This document shows, one piece after another, positions 25,722 through 38,359 of a stretch of 64,000 bases of DNA. The notes under the pieces were generated by a model, which ran no database searches, was not told the origin of the DNA, and saw nothing but the letters and a program-made list of their open reading frames with translations. Both the position numbers and the translations under genes were made by a program. The stretch covers positions 6,063,086 through 6,127,085 of the forward strand of contig NZ_JAHTIK010000001.1 in the NCBI RefSeq assembly GCF_025655475.1. Reading direction: 5' to 3'. Position 1 is the first letter of the stretch, and each line of letters opens with the position of its first letter. The stretch comes from Kitasatospora sp. DSM 101779 (GTDB lineage Bacteria > Actinomycetota > Actinomycetes > Streptomycetales > Streptomycetaceae).

Positions 25722-28700
25722 TCAGTCGATCGGATCGGCCCAATCAGGCTTGGTGATCTTCGCGGGTTTCTTGTCCCAGTACCATTTGATCTTTGTCCAG
25801 GGCCGCTGGCCCGTAATGACCTTGAGTCGGAGAATTGCAACCTCCCACGCGGTTCCATTGCCGCCCTGTGTGGCGAGCTCCCAATTGGGGCCGACCAGGG
25901 GCCGGCCGCGTTCGAGGAGCTTGGCCAGGGCCTCGTCAGCCGTCTTCGCGCCCTCGACACCATCGAGTGTCACGGTGATGTCCACTCCGGGGTTTTCCAG
26001 TGCCCGTTCGACGCCGACCATCCAGATAGGGCGACCATCACCGCCTGGGAAGGGCTTGCCGTAGTCGCCCAGGTTGTACGTACGTGCCTTGAGATCGCTC
26101 GCCAACGCGTCCGAGTACGGGTTGATGCCGAGGACGAGATGCTCACCGATCTTGCAGAGATCGTCGTTGTTGTGAACGAGTAGCGGGGTGAGACCGGCGT
26201 AGACGTAGTAGGTGTGCGCAACACCCACCGTGAGGTTGTACGCCGGTTGCGACGTCGTCCAGTTCCGGACGGCGGCGATCTTGACGGCTCGGCCGTCAGG
26301 GGTCCGGAGCGTGTCGGCCGCGGTGAGATCTGCGGCCTGGAGCCACACGTGCCGGCTCTCGGACCAGAACGGGTGGTGATCCGTGGCAGTGATGGTGCTG
26401 TTAGCGCTGTCGGCGAGGGTGATGTCGGTGAAGTTCCGGTCATCAGGTGTTCGAATAGTCCCCTCGACCCGCTGCGGCTGTGTCGCGCCGCTTGCCGGAT
26501 CGGTGGCCATCACCTGGTCCCCGACACGGACCTCCTCGATCGGGCGGCTGGTGCCATTCCCGAGCATGACCCTGGTGCCGGCCGGGAAGCTGTTGGGGGT
26601 GAAGCACTGAGGGACAGCGTTCGCCTGGCGCCAGACCTTCTGCAGCATTTCGCTGATCTTCGAGGTCTTTGCGCCCCATCGTTCGAGCTTCGCGCCGAGG
26701 GTGCCCCACCCTTCGAGGGGAACGGCCGAGGCGCAGGACAGTGCGGCGTCCAGGTACTTGTCCTGGTCGCCCATCGCCCCTTCCATGCCATAGGTCCCGC
26801 AGTTGGCCAGGTTGGCCGGAACACTCACGGCTGGGAGGGGGAGGGATCCGAGCAGGTCGAGTCCGAGGTGTGCCATCTCGATCGCGACCTGGAGCTTCTT
26901 GTCCAGGGGCAGACTGTTGAAGGCGATGATGCCCTTCATCCACGGCGGGAGGCTCGAGAGCATGTGGGCGCGCAGGCGTGCGTCGAACTCCGCGGCCCAC
27001 TGCCGCTGCTGCTCCTCCTGTCGTACGTGGTCGAGCGCGTCGTTGAATATGCCGTTGACAGTCTTGGCATCCTGGCCTGCCTGTTCGGCGACGAGCTGTG
27101 CGGCGGCGGCGGCAGCGTAGGCCCTGCCGGCGCTCTCTGCCGCGGATTCAGCACTGGCCTGAGCCCAACTGGCGGACTGCGTAGCCTGGTTCGCGCTGGC
27201 GACGGCACTGCGCCGGGCTTGTCCGGCAGTCTTCGCGTACTCGGCGGCCTGCTTGGCGGACTTCTCGGCCTCAGCAGCAGCCGCTTGGGCGTCCTTGGCC
27301 GCCTTCGCGGCGTCGTTCGCGTCTGCCTGGGCCTTGGCCGCGTAGTCGTCGGCCTCGGTCTTGGCGCTGCGTGCCACCGCATAGGCCTTGGCGGCGTCGT
27401 TGGCGTTCTGCCGTGCCCTGGCGGCCACGTCGGCCGCTTCGGCGATGGCCTGCTTGACCTGGGCCACGTGGATCGCGGTCAACTGGTCCTGGCGTTGTGC
27501 CTGGTGCTGGCCGGTTTCGATGAAGGTGCGCAGTACTCCGGGTGGGCTCACGAGGGCTGCTTCCGCAGCGGCCTTCACCTCGGGAGTGCCGTTCTGGGCG
27601 AGAGCTGCCGCCAGGACTCGGTCGTCGGTCTCCCTGGCCTTGTACTGGGTGACGGTGAGGAATTCGACCAGGGCCTTGGCGTTGCCGGCATTCAGTGCAG
27701 TGCCGGCAGCCTTCTTGACATCAGGTCCGCTGTTCTGGGCGATGCGGCTGACTTCGACCTGGTAGTCGGTGAACGCGACATTGTGCTGGCCAGTTTCGAG
27801 GAAGGCGTGGACCTTGGCGCTGTCGCCCTTGTACGCCTCCTTCGCTGCGGCGCGCACCGCGTCGTACGGTGTGGTGAGGGCGATGTTCCGGACCTGATCG
27901 CGCTCGTCGCTCTGGCGGGCGGTCTGCCAACCGGTTCGCGCGTAGGCGGCCATGGCGTTGTCGGAGCCGGCCAGGGCGAACTCGGCCGCCGCCCGGCTCC
28001 ATGAGCCGCCGACCTTCATCGTGGCCACGGCCACGCGGCGGCCGTCGGCAACCACGTCCGCGAACTTGGCATCGGGCTGGGCGGCCCGTCCGGCAAGGCG
28101 GACGGCCTCCTCGTCCAGCTTCTTGGTCTCGGCCTGGACGCGAACCGATTCCTGCTGCGACACCTGGTACGCCGCCGACAGGTCCTCTGCCTGGTTGCGG
28201 CCGGCCACGGTGCGGGCGGTGAGCTCCTCGTCGTCCGCCTTCCGGGCCTTGGCCTCGACGGTGATCGCCTGCTGGACCGCGGCTGCTGCGGCGTCCGCCG
28301 CGGCCTTCGCCGCCTCGGAGTGGATCCGGGCCTGCTCGGTGGCCTTTGCTGCATCACCTGCGTGCGAGGTCGCCTGGCGGGCCGCTTCAGCGGCCGCTCC
28401 GGCGCGAGCTGACGCGGACCGCGCGGCGTCCCGGGCCTCCGCCGCTGCCTTCCCGGCCTCCGAGGCCAGGGTTTCGGCAGCGCCGGCAGCACGGGTGGCC
28501 TCCGCGGCGTAACGGCGGGCCGATGCCGCGGCTGCCTTGGTCTCTGCGGCGGACGCCCCCGCCTGGGTGGCGAGGTCACCTGCCTCGTCGGCGGCCTTCA
28601 GCGCCGCGTTCAGGTCGGTCGTCAGGTTCTTGAGGGCGGGAACCATCTGGTTCACCGCGTTCGCCGCGATGCTCGCGCGGTCCGCCCACTGCACGGCGAG

Positions 28701-29840
28701 GGCGGACTGCTGGGCCGCGACCTCGGCGCGGTGGATCGTGGCGGCATCGACGGCACCGGCCGCGGCCGCGTCCAGCGCCTTGCTGGCGGCCTCGGCCGCA
28801 CCGGCGGCCGCGTAGGCTGCGTTGGTGGCTGTCACGTGGGCGAGGCGGGCGGCCGCGGTGGCCTTGCGGGCCGCGCTCACTGCCGCCTGGGCGGCGTCCG
28901 CCGCGCGTCGGGTCGCCTCGGCCGCGCGTCGACTGGCTTCGATGGCCCGGGCGGCATCGCCCTTCGCGGCCCGGGTCTCCTCGGCAGCACGCTCCGCTGC
29001 GGCCCTTGCCAGCTGGGCCGAGGCCACGGCACGCGCGGAGGCGTCCTTGGCCGCGTCCGCTTCGCGTTCGGCCTGCTCACCGGCGGCTCGGGCCTGCTCG
29101 ACCAGTTGCTCGACGGTCGCGTACTCCTGGTCGTGTGCGCGCGAGACGTACTGACCGACCGCCAGGAACTCGCGGACGTCCTCGATCGACCCGTTCATGG
29201 CCATCGAGGCTGCGCGCTTGGTTGCGGGACCGCCCGCGCCCTCGATCTGCGTCAGCCGGACGAGGGCGTCCGTGTCCCGCAGCCCGTACTGGTCCTGGTT
29301 CAGGAAGGTCTGAACCTGCTCGACCGAACCGTTCAGTGCGGCGTTCGCGGCCTCCTTGAGCCCCCGGCCGCCGGTGTTGCCGATCCGGGTGGCCTCGACG
29401 AGCTGGTCCTCCTGAAAGGGCTTCTGCCAGCCGTCCTTGAGGAACGCGTCCAGGTCCTGCGCGTTGCCCGCCAGGGCGTGCTGCGCGGCCTCGCGCAGAG
29501 CCCGGCCGCCCTGGGCGACGATCTGCAGGGTGGCTTCCCGGTCGTCCTGTTCCTGGGCCGCGGCCCGCCCGGAGGACAGGAACGTGCCGACCGCGTCCTG
29601 GCCGGAGGCGCCCAGGGCCGCTTCGGCAGCCGCCTTGACCGCCGGTCCGCCGTCCTGCCAGAACTGCACGACCTTCCCGCGGTCAGTGGCGCCCAGCCCG
29701 GCCGGAGCCGGGTCGTCCGCCGCTGCGGGCGCGGCCGACAGCAGCCCGGCCAACAGTGCCAGCGGCACGACCCATCCCACGCCGCGTGTGCCCACGAACC
29801 TCCTCCCGTGTCCCACGGTCCGGAATATGTCGAGACGCAA
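25722..29840 (-). CDS. Secreted ALF-repeat, coiled-coil and pretoxin-HINT protein with C-terminal toxin-like domain
   Basis: The product has 1372 residues. The TTG at 29840 has GAGGAGG; a GTG at 29795, also behind GGGAGGAGG, gives a more compact signal peptide (GWVVPLALLAGLLSAAPAAA). Then come four ALF repeats of about 42 residues (…AAEAALGASGQDAVGTFLSSG…), a long Ala-rich coiled coil (about 230-600), four more ALF repeats, and a second Ala-rich coil (about 795-935). A HINT self-cleaving domain starts at C1079 (CFTPNSFPAGTRV), has TATDHHPFW and ends LLVHN (about 1223). The final 150 residues (LVLGINPYSDALASDLKARTYN...GTAWEVAILRLKVITGQ) resemble a polymorphic-toxin module, perhaps the type 27 class (low certainty). 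HINT cleavage would release it. Less G+C-biased codon use suggests acquisition. Confidence 0.8.
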   Translation of the reverse strand: MRLDIFRTVGHGRRFVGTRGVGWVVPLALLAGLLSAAPAAADDPAPAGLGATDRGKVVQFWQDGGPAVKAAAEAALGASGQDAVGTFLSSGRAAAQEQDDREATLQIVAQGGRALREAAQHALAGNAQDLDAFLKDGWQKPFQEDQLVEATRIGNTGGRGLKEAANAALNGSVEQVQTFLNQDQYGLRDTDALVRLTQIEGAGGPATKRAASMAMNGSIEDVREFLAVGQYVSRAHDQEYATVEQLVEQARAAGEQAEREADAAKDASARAVASAQLARAAAERAAEETRAAKGDAARAIEASRRAAEATRRAADAAQAAVSAARKATAAARLAHVTATNAAYAAAGAAEAASKALDAAAAGAVDAATIHRAEVAAQQSALAVQWADRASIAANAVNQMVPALKNLTTDLNAALKAADEAGDLATQAGASAAETKAAAASARRYAAEATRAAGAAETLASEAGKAAAEARDAARSASARAGAAAEAARQATSHAGDAAKATEQARIHSEAAKAAADAAAAAVQQAITVEAKARKADDEELTARTVAGRNQAEDLSAAYQVSQQESVRVQAETKKLDEEAVRLAGRAAQPDAKFADVVADGRRVAVATMKVGGSWSRAAAEFALAGSDNAMAAYARTGWQTARQSDERDQVRNIALTTPYDAVRAAAKEAYKGDSAKVHAFLETGQHNVAFTDYQVEVSRIAQNSGPDVKKAAGTALNAGNAKALVEFLTVTQYKARETDDRVLAAALAQNGTPEVKAAAEAALVSPPGVLRTFIETGQHQAQRQDQLTAIHVAQVKQAIAEAADVAARARQNANDAAKAYAVARSAKTEADDYAAKAQADANDAAKAAKDAQAAAAEAEKSAKQAAEYAKTAGQARRSAVASANQATQSASWAQASAESAAESAGRAYAAAAAAQLVAEQAGQDAKTVNGIFNDALDHVRQEEQQRQWAAEFDARLRAHMLSSLPPWMKGIIAFNSLPLDKKLQVAIEMAHLGLDLLGSLPLPAVSVPANLANCGTYGMEGAMGDQDKYLDAALSCASAVPLEGWGTLGAKLERWGAKTSKISEMLQKVWRQANAVPQCFTPNSFPAGTRVMLGNGTSRPIEEVRVGDQVMATDPASGATQPQRVEGTIRTPDDRNFTDITLADSANSTITATDHHPFWSESRHVWLQAADLTAADTLRTPDGRAVKIAAVRNWTTSQPAYNLTVGVAHTYYVYAGLTPLLVHNNDDLCKIGEHLVLGINPYSDALASDLKARTYNLGDYGKPFPGGDGRPIWMVGVERALENPGVDITVTLDGVEGAKTADEALAKLLERGRPLVGPNWELATQGGNGTAWEVAILRLKVITGQRPWTKIKWYWDKKPAKITKPDWADPID

Positions 29841-30007
29841 AAGAATCCTCCTCGTCGGCAGGGCCGGACGGAACGACCGGCAGGGAATGATGGCAAGTCT
29901 GCCGAGTCGCAGTCGAATCAGTGGGTGACCGCCGGCCGCTCCAGTGACTGTTCGTCATGATTCGTCCAGTAACGTCATCCTGATGAAATGTCGATTGCAG
30001 GGGCCGC

Positions 30008-30013
30008 TATGAT
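30008..30013 (+). promoter_or_regulatory. Candidate -10 box (TATGAT)
   Basis: TATGAT lies in the A+T-richer divergent region 29841-30084, about 70 nt before the pseudoprotease gene start. The -35 position has no good match, so this is tentative. Confidence 0.3.
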
Positions 30014-30084
30014 CCGGTGATTGCAACGGTTCCTCCGCGATGCAATAAATGCGGAAGAGCGCATTCCGATTTGAGAGTGAGTCA

Positions 30085-32436
30085 ATGGCTCCACGTATAC
30101 GCCGGTGGCTTCCGGCAACGGCTGCGGCGCTGGCCGTGGCCGTTCTCGGTGCACCTGCTCCCTTCGCCGCCGCCTCCGAGCCGGCCGCCAACGCCGGGGC
30201 GCCTTTCGCGGTGGAGGACGGCGCCTATCCGGGCGCCCAGGAGATCCTGCAGACCACCGGCGCGACGTTGGTCCGGGGCGATGGGCACATCACCTACACC
30301 TCGTGCGCCTCGCCGCACCAAGTGGCTGTCTGGGCCCGCTCCATCCGCTCCGACGCCATGAAGCGCATGTGCTTCGCCGCGCCGTACTCCACCGGCTACC
30401 TCGCGTTGAACGTGCCCGAAACGTTCCGGTTGGAGACCACCGGCCGCACGCTGCAGGCCAGCCTCACCACCGACGGCAAGGCCCAGACGGTCGACGTGCC
30501 CGCGGACACCGCCGTCGGCGTGGGCGAGGCGGGGTCGAACCCGGCCTCCCGGTCCGTTCTGCTCGAAATGCGCGTCACCGGTGCCGTGGCCGGTGTCCCC
30601 GCCGGTCCGACTCCCGAGCACGGAACGCTTCCCGGCCGGACCGACCCGCTCGAGACCATGGTGCGGATCGGGGTCGGGGACAAGCGCAGCTGCTCGGGCA
30701 CCCTCGTCGCCCCGTCGTGGGTCCTCACCGCCGCGAGCTGCTTCGTCGACAAGCCGGAGCAGGGCATCGACGTGCCTGCCGGAGCGCCTGCGGACAAGAC
30801 CACCGCCACCATCTCCCGGATCCGGCTGAGCGATCCTCCGCTGCCGTCCGCCTACGACGTCGTGGAGCTGGTTCCGCGCACCGACCGCGATCTCGTGCTG
30901 GCCCGCCTGGCCACCCCGATCCGCGACGTGACACCCATGCCGATCGCGACCGCCGCCCCGGCGGCGGGGAGTCTGCTGACGGTCGGCGGTTTCGAGCGCA
31001 CGGCCGACGACTGGACCCACGACCTCGGCCGCAGCTCGGTGATGCAGGTCGGCGCGGTCGCTCCGACCGGCATCGACCTCGCCCCGAAGTCCCCGGATCC
31101 GGGCTCCGGCAACGGACCGGTCTGCAAGGGTGCCGCCGGCGGCCCGGCCGTGAAGAGCATCGACCTGACCCCTGACGCGGCCGTCGGCCAGCACCAGTTC
31201 CGCTACGAGCTGGTGGCCGTCAACAGCCGGTCCTGGCAGAAGGGCTGCCTCGACAGCGCGGAGACCGAGCACAGCGGCGCCTACGACACCCGCGTCGACG
31301 ACCTGGCCTCATGGCTGCAGGAGAAGGCCGGCATCTACCCGGCGTCCGGGTTCACTCCCGTCACCCCCACCCGCATCATGGACACCCGTTCGGCCGGCGG
31401 CCGCACCTGGGCTCCGGTGGCGGGACAGGGCGGCAACGAGAAGGTGCTGAAGCTGGGTCCCAACAGCACCGGCCCGTTCAAGCTGCCGCAGGGCGCCAGC
31501 GCCGTGCTCCTCAACGTGACCGTGGTGAACCCGTCGACTGCCGGGTTCGTGGCGGTCGGGCCGGACGACAAGGCCAAGCCCACCACCTCATCCGTCAACT
31601 TCGCGGCGGGCCAGACCGTCGCGAACCTGGTGACGGCGCCGGTCGGCCCGGACGGCACGGTCGTCCTGTGGACGAACACCAATGACTTCGACGCGATCGT
31701 CGACGTCGCCGGGTACTACAGCCCGACCTCGCCGAACAAGTACGCCCCGCAGACTCCGGTGCGCCTGCTGGACACCCGCTCGGCGGGCGGTCCGCTCGGC
31801 GCCGGTGCCACCAAGGACGTCCAGATCACGGGCCTGAACGGCATCCCGGCCGACGCCACCGCGGCCGTCGTGACGCTCACGGCCGTCCAGTCCACCGCGA
31901 GCGGCTTCTTCATCGCGCACCCGACCGGTGCCACCCGGCCGAGCACCTCGAACGTCAACTTCACGCCCGGCGCGATCATCTCCAACCAGGCCGTCGTGCC
32001 GATCGGCGCCGGCGGCAAGATCAGTCTCTTCAACTCCGGCGGCAACACCAACGCGATCGTGGACCTGGTCGGCTACTACAGCCCCAGCGCCACCGAGCTG
32101 TTCCACCCGATGAGCCCGAGCCGTCTGCTGGACACCCGGCAGAACAACGGTGCGCCGCTCGCCTACGAGCAGGTCACCACCATCGGCAACCTGCCGGCCA
32201 CCGCGGACGCCGTGGTGGTGAACGCCACCACCACCGGCAGTGACGCCGACGGGTTCTTCAGCCTGTTCGCGCACGGCACCACGCGCCCGACGTCCAGCTC
32301 GCTGAACTTCTCCGCGGGCCAGCTCCTCTCGGCCCACGCCACGGTCGCCACGGGCGGCGGTCAGATCGACCTGTACAACCACGCCACGCACAGCCACGCC
32401 ATCGTGGACCTGACGGGCTGGTTCGCCAAGTACTGA
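30085..32436 (+). CDS. Secreted trypsin-like pseudoprotease with three C-terminal RLLDTR/GYY repeats
   Basis: The product has 783 residues. The ATG at 30085 is chosen because it directly precedes a signal peptide (RIRRWLPATAAALAVAVLGAPAPFAAA); an ATG at 30049 is also in frame. Residues about 190-415 look like trypsin (S1): CSGTLVAPSWVLTAASCF, DRDLVLARL and CKGAAGGPAV. The catalytic His is Ser (TAASC for TAAHC) and the catalytic Ser is Ala (GAAGGP for GDSGGP), so it should not be an active protease. From 423, 553 and 673 run three repeats of about 120 residues, each opening P-x-R-(I/L)-(M/L)-DTR and ending AIVD(V/L)xG(Y/W)(Y/F), probably beta-sandwich surface or binding modules. It is divergent from the ALF/HINT gene and ends in a 21-bp hairpin. 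Confidence 0.82.
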   Translation: MAPRIRRWLPATAAALAVAVLGAPAPFAAASEPAANAGAPFAVEDGAYPGAQEILQTTGATLVRGDGHITYTSCASPHQVAVWARSIRSDAMKRMCFAAPYSTGYLALNVPETFRLETTGRTLQASLTTDGKAQTVDVPADTAVGVGEAGSNPASRSVLLEMRVTGAVAGVPAGPTPEHGTLPGRTDPLETMVRIGVGDKRSCSGTLVAPSWVLTAASCFVDKPEQGIDVPAGAPADKTTATISRIRLSDPPLPSAYDVVELVPRTDRDLVLARLATPIRDVTPMPIATAAPAAGSLLTVGGFERTADDWTHDLGRSSVMQVGAVAPTGIDLAPKSPDPGSGNGPVCKGAAGGPAVKSIDLTPDAAVGQHQFRYELVAVNSRSWQKGCLDSAETEHSGAYDTRVDDLASWLQEKAGIYPASGFTPVTPTRIMDTRSAGGRTWAPVAGQGGNEKVLKLGPNSTGPFKLPQGASAVLLNVTVVNPSTAGFVAVGPDDKAKPTTSSVNFAAGQTVANLVTAPVGPDGTVVLWTNTNDFDAIVDVAGYYSPTSPNKYAPQTPVRLLDTRSAGGPLGAGATKDVQITGLNGIPADATAAVVTLTAVQSTASGFFIAHPTGATRPSTSNVNFTPGAIISNQAVVPIGAGGKISLFNSGGNTNAIVDLVGYYSPSATELFHPMSPSRLLDTRQNNGAPLAYEQVTTIGNLPATADAVVVNATTTGSDADGFFSLFAHGTTRPTSSSLNFSAGQLLSAHATVATGGGQIDLYNHATHSHAIVDLTGWFAKY

Positions 32437-32455
32437 TCCGGCGACAGCAACACCA

Positions 32456-32502
32456 GAGGGCCCGGGGGCCCGGCGCCGCATGCGCCGGGCCCCCGGGCCC
32501 TC
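32456..32502. terminator. Very long perfect hairpin terminator
   Basis: A 21-bp perfect G+C-rich stem (left arm begins GAGGGCCCGGGGG) and the 5-nt loop CGCAT lie between the convergent pseudoprotease and DUF2252 genes. Confidence 0.88.
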
Positions 32503-32519
32503 CTCACGTCCGGGAGCCG

Positions 32520-33872
32520 CTACAGCCCCGGGATGCGCCCGTTGCGGAAGAGGTCGACGAAGAGCTGGTGGTCGCGGCGGGCGCGGTCGCCGTAGGCGTG
32601 GGCGAAGTCGACGAGCATCTCGGTGAAGCCGTTCTCGTCGGCGGAGATCGCCTTGTCGATGGCGTGCTCGGTGGAGAACGGGACGAGGCTGTGGCCGCTG
32701 GAGGACTCGTCGGCGGCGGCGTGCATGGTGGCGGTGGCCCGGCCGAGGTACTCGGTGACGGTGCGCAGGTCGTCCGGCTCGTTGAGGTCCGTCCAGTCCA
32801 GGTCGGCCGCGTACGGGGAGACCTCGGCGACGAGCTGGCCGCGGCCGTGCAGGGTGGTGTACCCGAGCCACGGGTCGCTGTGGTCCTGCAGGGCACGCTG
32901 CGAGATGACCGTGCGGTGGCCCTCGTGCTCGAAGTAGCCGCGGATGGCGGGGTCGGTGACGTGCCGGAAGACGGCCGGGGTCTGACCCTGCTTCATGTAG
33001 ATGATCACGTCGTTCTCGAGGGCGTCGGTGTGGCCCTCCAGCAGCAGGTTGTACGAGGGCAGGCCGGCGCTGCCGATGCCGATGCCGCGGCGGCCGCAGA
33101 CGTCCTTGACCCGCAGGGCGTCCGGGCGGGTGCGGGAGGCGGGGGGCAGGGTCTCCAGGTAGCGGTCGAAGGCGGCCAGCACCTCGGCGCGGGTGTCCGC
33201 GTCCAGCTGGAAGGCGCCGCCGCCGATCCGGAACCGCCGGTCCCAGCCCTCGACCACGGTCTCGGCGTCGAGCAGCTCGACCCGGGTCTGCAGCCGGGCT
33301 CGGCGCAGCGTGTCGAGGATCGGCCCGTCCGCGGTGTCCAGGGTGAACTGGGCGGCGTCGCCGTCGCCGGCCAGCGCCGCGATCTGGCGGCGGTAGGCGG
33401 CGGCGAAGGTGCGCACCAGGCCGCTGATGGTGTCGTCGGAGAGGGCCTTGGCGTAGCCGATCAGGGCGAGGCTGGCGGCGAGCCGCTGGACGTCCCAGGT
33501 GAAGGCGCCGACGTAGGCCTCGTCGAAGTCGTTGACGTTGAAGACGAGCCGGCCCTCGGCGTTCAGGTAGGTGCCGAAGTTCTCGGCGTGCAGGTCGCCG
33601 TGGATCCAGACCCGGCCGGTCCGCTCGTCGAGGAAGCGCGCGCCGTACTCCCGGTACGGGCCGGTGGTGAGGTCGGCGTAGAAGAGCGCGGCGGTGCCCC
33701 GGTAGAAGGCGAAGGCCGAGGCGGCCATCTTGCGGAACTTCACCCGGAACGCGGCCGGGTCCTGCGCCAGCAGCTCCCCGAAGGCGTCGTCGAAGACCCG
33801 CAGGACGGTCTCGGCGCGCTCCGGCTCGCGGTGGGCGACGGTGGTCTGGTCGGGCATGGCGTGGTGTCCCAT
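32520..33872 (-). CDS. DUF2252-family protein
   Basis: The product has 450 residues from the ATG at 33872; a second ATG at 33857 is also possible, and neither has a strong ribosome site. The kinase-like motifs of DUF2252 are visible: KFRKMAASAFAFYRGTAALFY, WIHGDLHAENFGTY (a Brenner-type HGDLHxxN catalytic loop), FNVNDFDEAYVGAFTWDVQRLAASL (metal-binding ND-F-D) and GIGSAGLPSYNLLLEG. The fold is that of aminoglycoside-phosphotransferase/protein-kinase relatives, so it may phosphorylate a small molecule or protein, but no substrate is established. It is soluble and stands apart from its membrane-protein neighbour by 53 bp on the same strand. Confidence 0.88.
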   Translation of the reverse strand: MGHHAMPDQTTVAHREPERAETVLRVFDDAFGELLAQDPAAFRVKFRKMAASAFAFYRGTAALFYADLTTGPYREYGARFLDERTGRVWIHGDLHAENFGTYLNAEGRLVFNVNDFDEAYVGAFTWDVQRLAASLALIGYAKALSDDTISGLVRTFAAAYRRQIAALAGDGDAAQFTLDTADGPILDTLRRARLQTRVELLDAETVVEGWDRRFRIGGGAFQLDADTRAEVLAAFDRYLETLPPASRTRPDALRVKDVCGRRGIGIGSAGLPSYNLLLEGHTDALENDVIIYMKQGQTPAVFRHVTDPAIRGYFEHEGHRTVISQRALQDHSDPWLGYTTLHGRGQLVAEVSPYAADLDWTDLNEPDDLRTVTEYLGRATATMHAAADESSSGHSLVPFSTEHAIDKAISADENGFTEMLVDFAHAYGDRARRDHQLFVDLFRNGRIPGL

Positions 33873-33925
33873 CGGTGGTGCTGTCCGGTCCGCAGGGGAA
33901 GGACGCGCGGCGGGCCGGGTGCGGT

Positions 33926-34513
33926 TCAGGCGTTCGGCGGCGCGGGCGGCGCCGACGGGGGGCCGGGCGGCGTCGGCGGTATCGGCGGGTGGGCCTGGCG
34001 CTGCGCCGGGACGTACGGGTGGAAGGCTACCGGGGCGGGCGCGGCCGGGGCGGCCGGCCGGGTCGCACCGACGACGGCGGCGACGGCGATCGCGATCCCC
34101 ACCGTGAGCAGCAGGGTCATGTTCAGCCACAGGTGGCTGACCGGCTCGGCGAAGGTCCGCCGGGAGGCCTCGAAGACCACCTGGTTGAGCACCTGGGTGA
34201 GGGAGGCGAAACCGGTCACCGAGGTCAGCACCACGGCCGCCGGGCGGACCCACCGCCCGCCCGTGAAGGCACCGATCGCGAGGGCCGTCAGGGCGACGCA
34301 GTACCCAGTGTCGTAGCCGAAGAAGCCGACCGGCGCGTCGACGTACTCCGCGTAGGAGAGGCCGACGGCGGTCAGCAGGTAGCCGGGGCCCTTCTGTGCG
34401 ACGTCGTACGCGAGCACGCCGAGTTCGGAGGCCAGCTGGACGAGCATCAGCACGCCGATCGCGATCAGCCCCCCGCCTCGCGAGCGCTGCTGCACCACCG
34501 GGCCGAATGCCAT
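33926..34513 (-). CDS. Small four-helix membrane protein with Pro-rich tail
   Basis: The product has 195 residues. GAGGAGGGG precedes the ATG. Four membrane helices are visible at about 14-35 (GLIAIGVLMLVQLASELGVLA), 67-85, 90-110 and 128-150 (LWLNMTLLLTVGIAIAVAAVV). The tail after 152 is Pro/Ala-rich (HPPIPPTPPGPPSAPPAPP) and likely cytoplasmic. The family is not recognised. It precedes the DUF2252 gene on the same strand and may be co-transcribed with it. Confidence 0.75.
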   Translation of the reverse strand: MAFGPVVQQRSRGGGLIAIGVLMLVQLASELGVLAYDVAQKGPGYLLTAVGLSYAEYVDAPVGFFGYDTGYCVALTALAIGAFTGGRWVRPAAVVLTSVTGFASLTQVLNQVVFEASRRTFAEPVSHLWLNMTLLLTVGIAIAVAAVVGATRPAAPAAPAPVAFHPYVPAQRQAHPPIPPTPPGPPSAPPAPPNA

Positions 34514-34773
34514 GGAACCCCTCCTCGCACGTCAGTGCGCCCGAGGCTATCGGCGTGCACGGCCGGGCCGGAACCCCGGGTGGCCACCCGTGCCTCCCCG
34601 ATGCCCGAAAGTGAGGGAAGCATGCGCATCCGTGGCGACGCACGGGACACCTGCGGCAGGGGACTAGACTCGGTGCCGCGACGCGGAAGCCGTGGTCCGG
34701 GCCCTGAGGGTGGCTCGGGCCTTACCTGTTTCGCGCCCGGTTCCGATCATGCCGAGACTCCGGAGGCCCCGCC
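34514..34773 (+). promoter_or_regulatory. dnaE upstream region with candidate -10 TAGACT
   Basis: TAGACT at 34665-34670 is a good TANNNT candidate about 104 nt before the dnaE start. No clear -35 was found. The region separates dnaE from a divergent membrane-protein gene. Confidence 0.35.
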
Positions 34774-38307
<3,534 letters not shown>

Positions 38308-38312
38308 GAGGC

Positions 38313-38348
38313 CCGCCCGGGGGCGCGGGGAACTGCGCCCCCGGGCGG
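38313..38348. terminator. Hairpin terminator after dnaE containing a dispersed streptomycete element
   Basis: A perfect 14-bp stem, CCGCCCGGGGGCGC with its complement, and an 8-nt loop begin 6 bp after dnaE and serve the convergent RDD gene too. It includes GGGGCGCGGGGAACTGCGC (38320-38338), whose reverse complement recurs at 42426-42444. Confidence 0.85.
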
Positions 38349-38359
38349 TGGTGGGCCCG

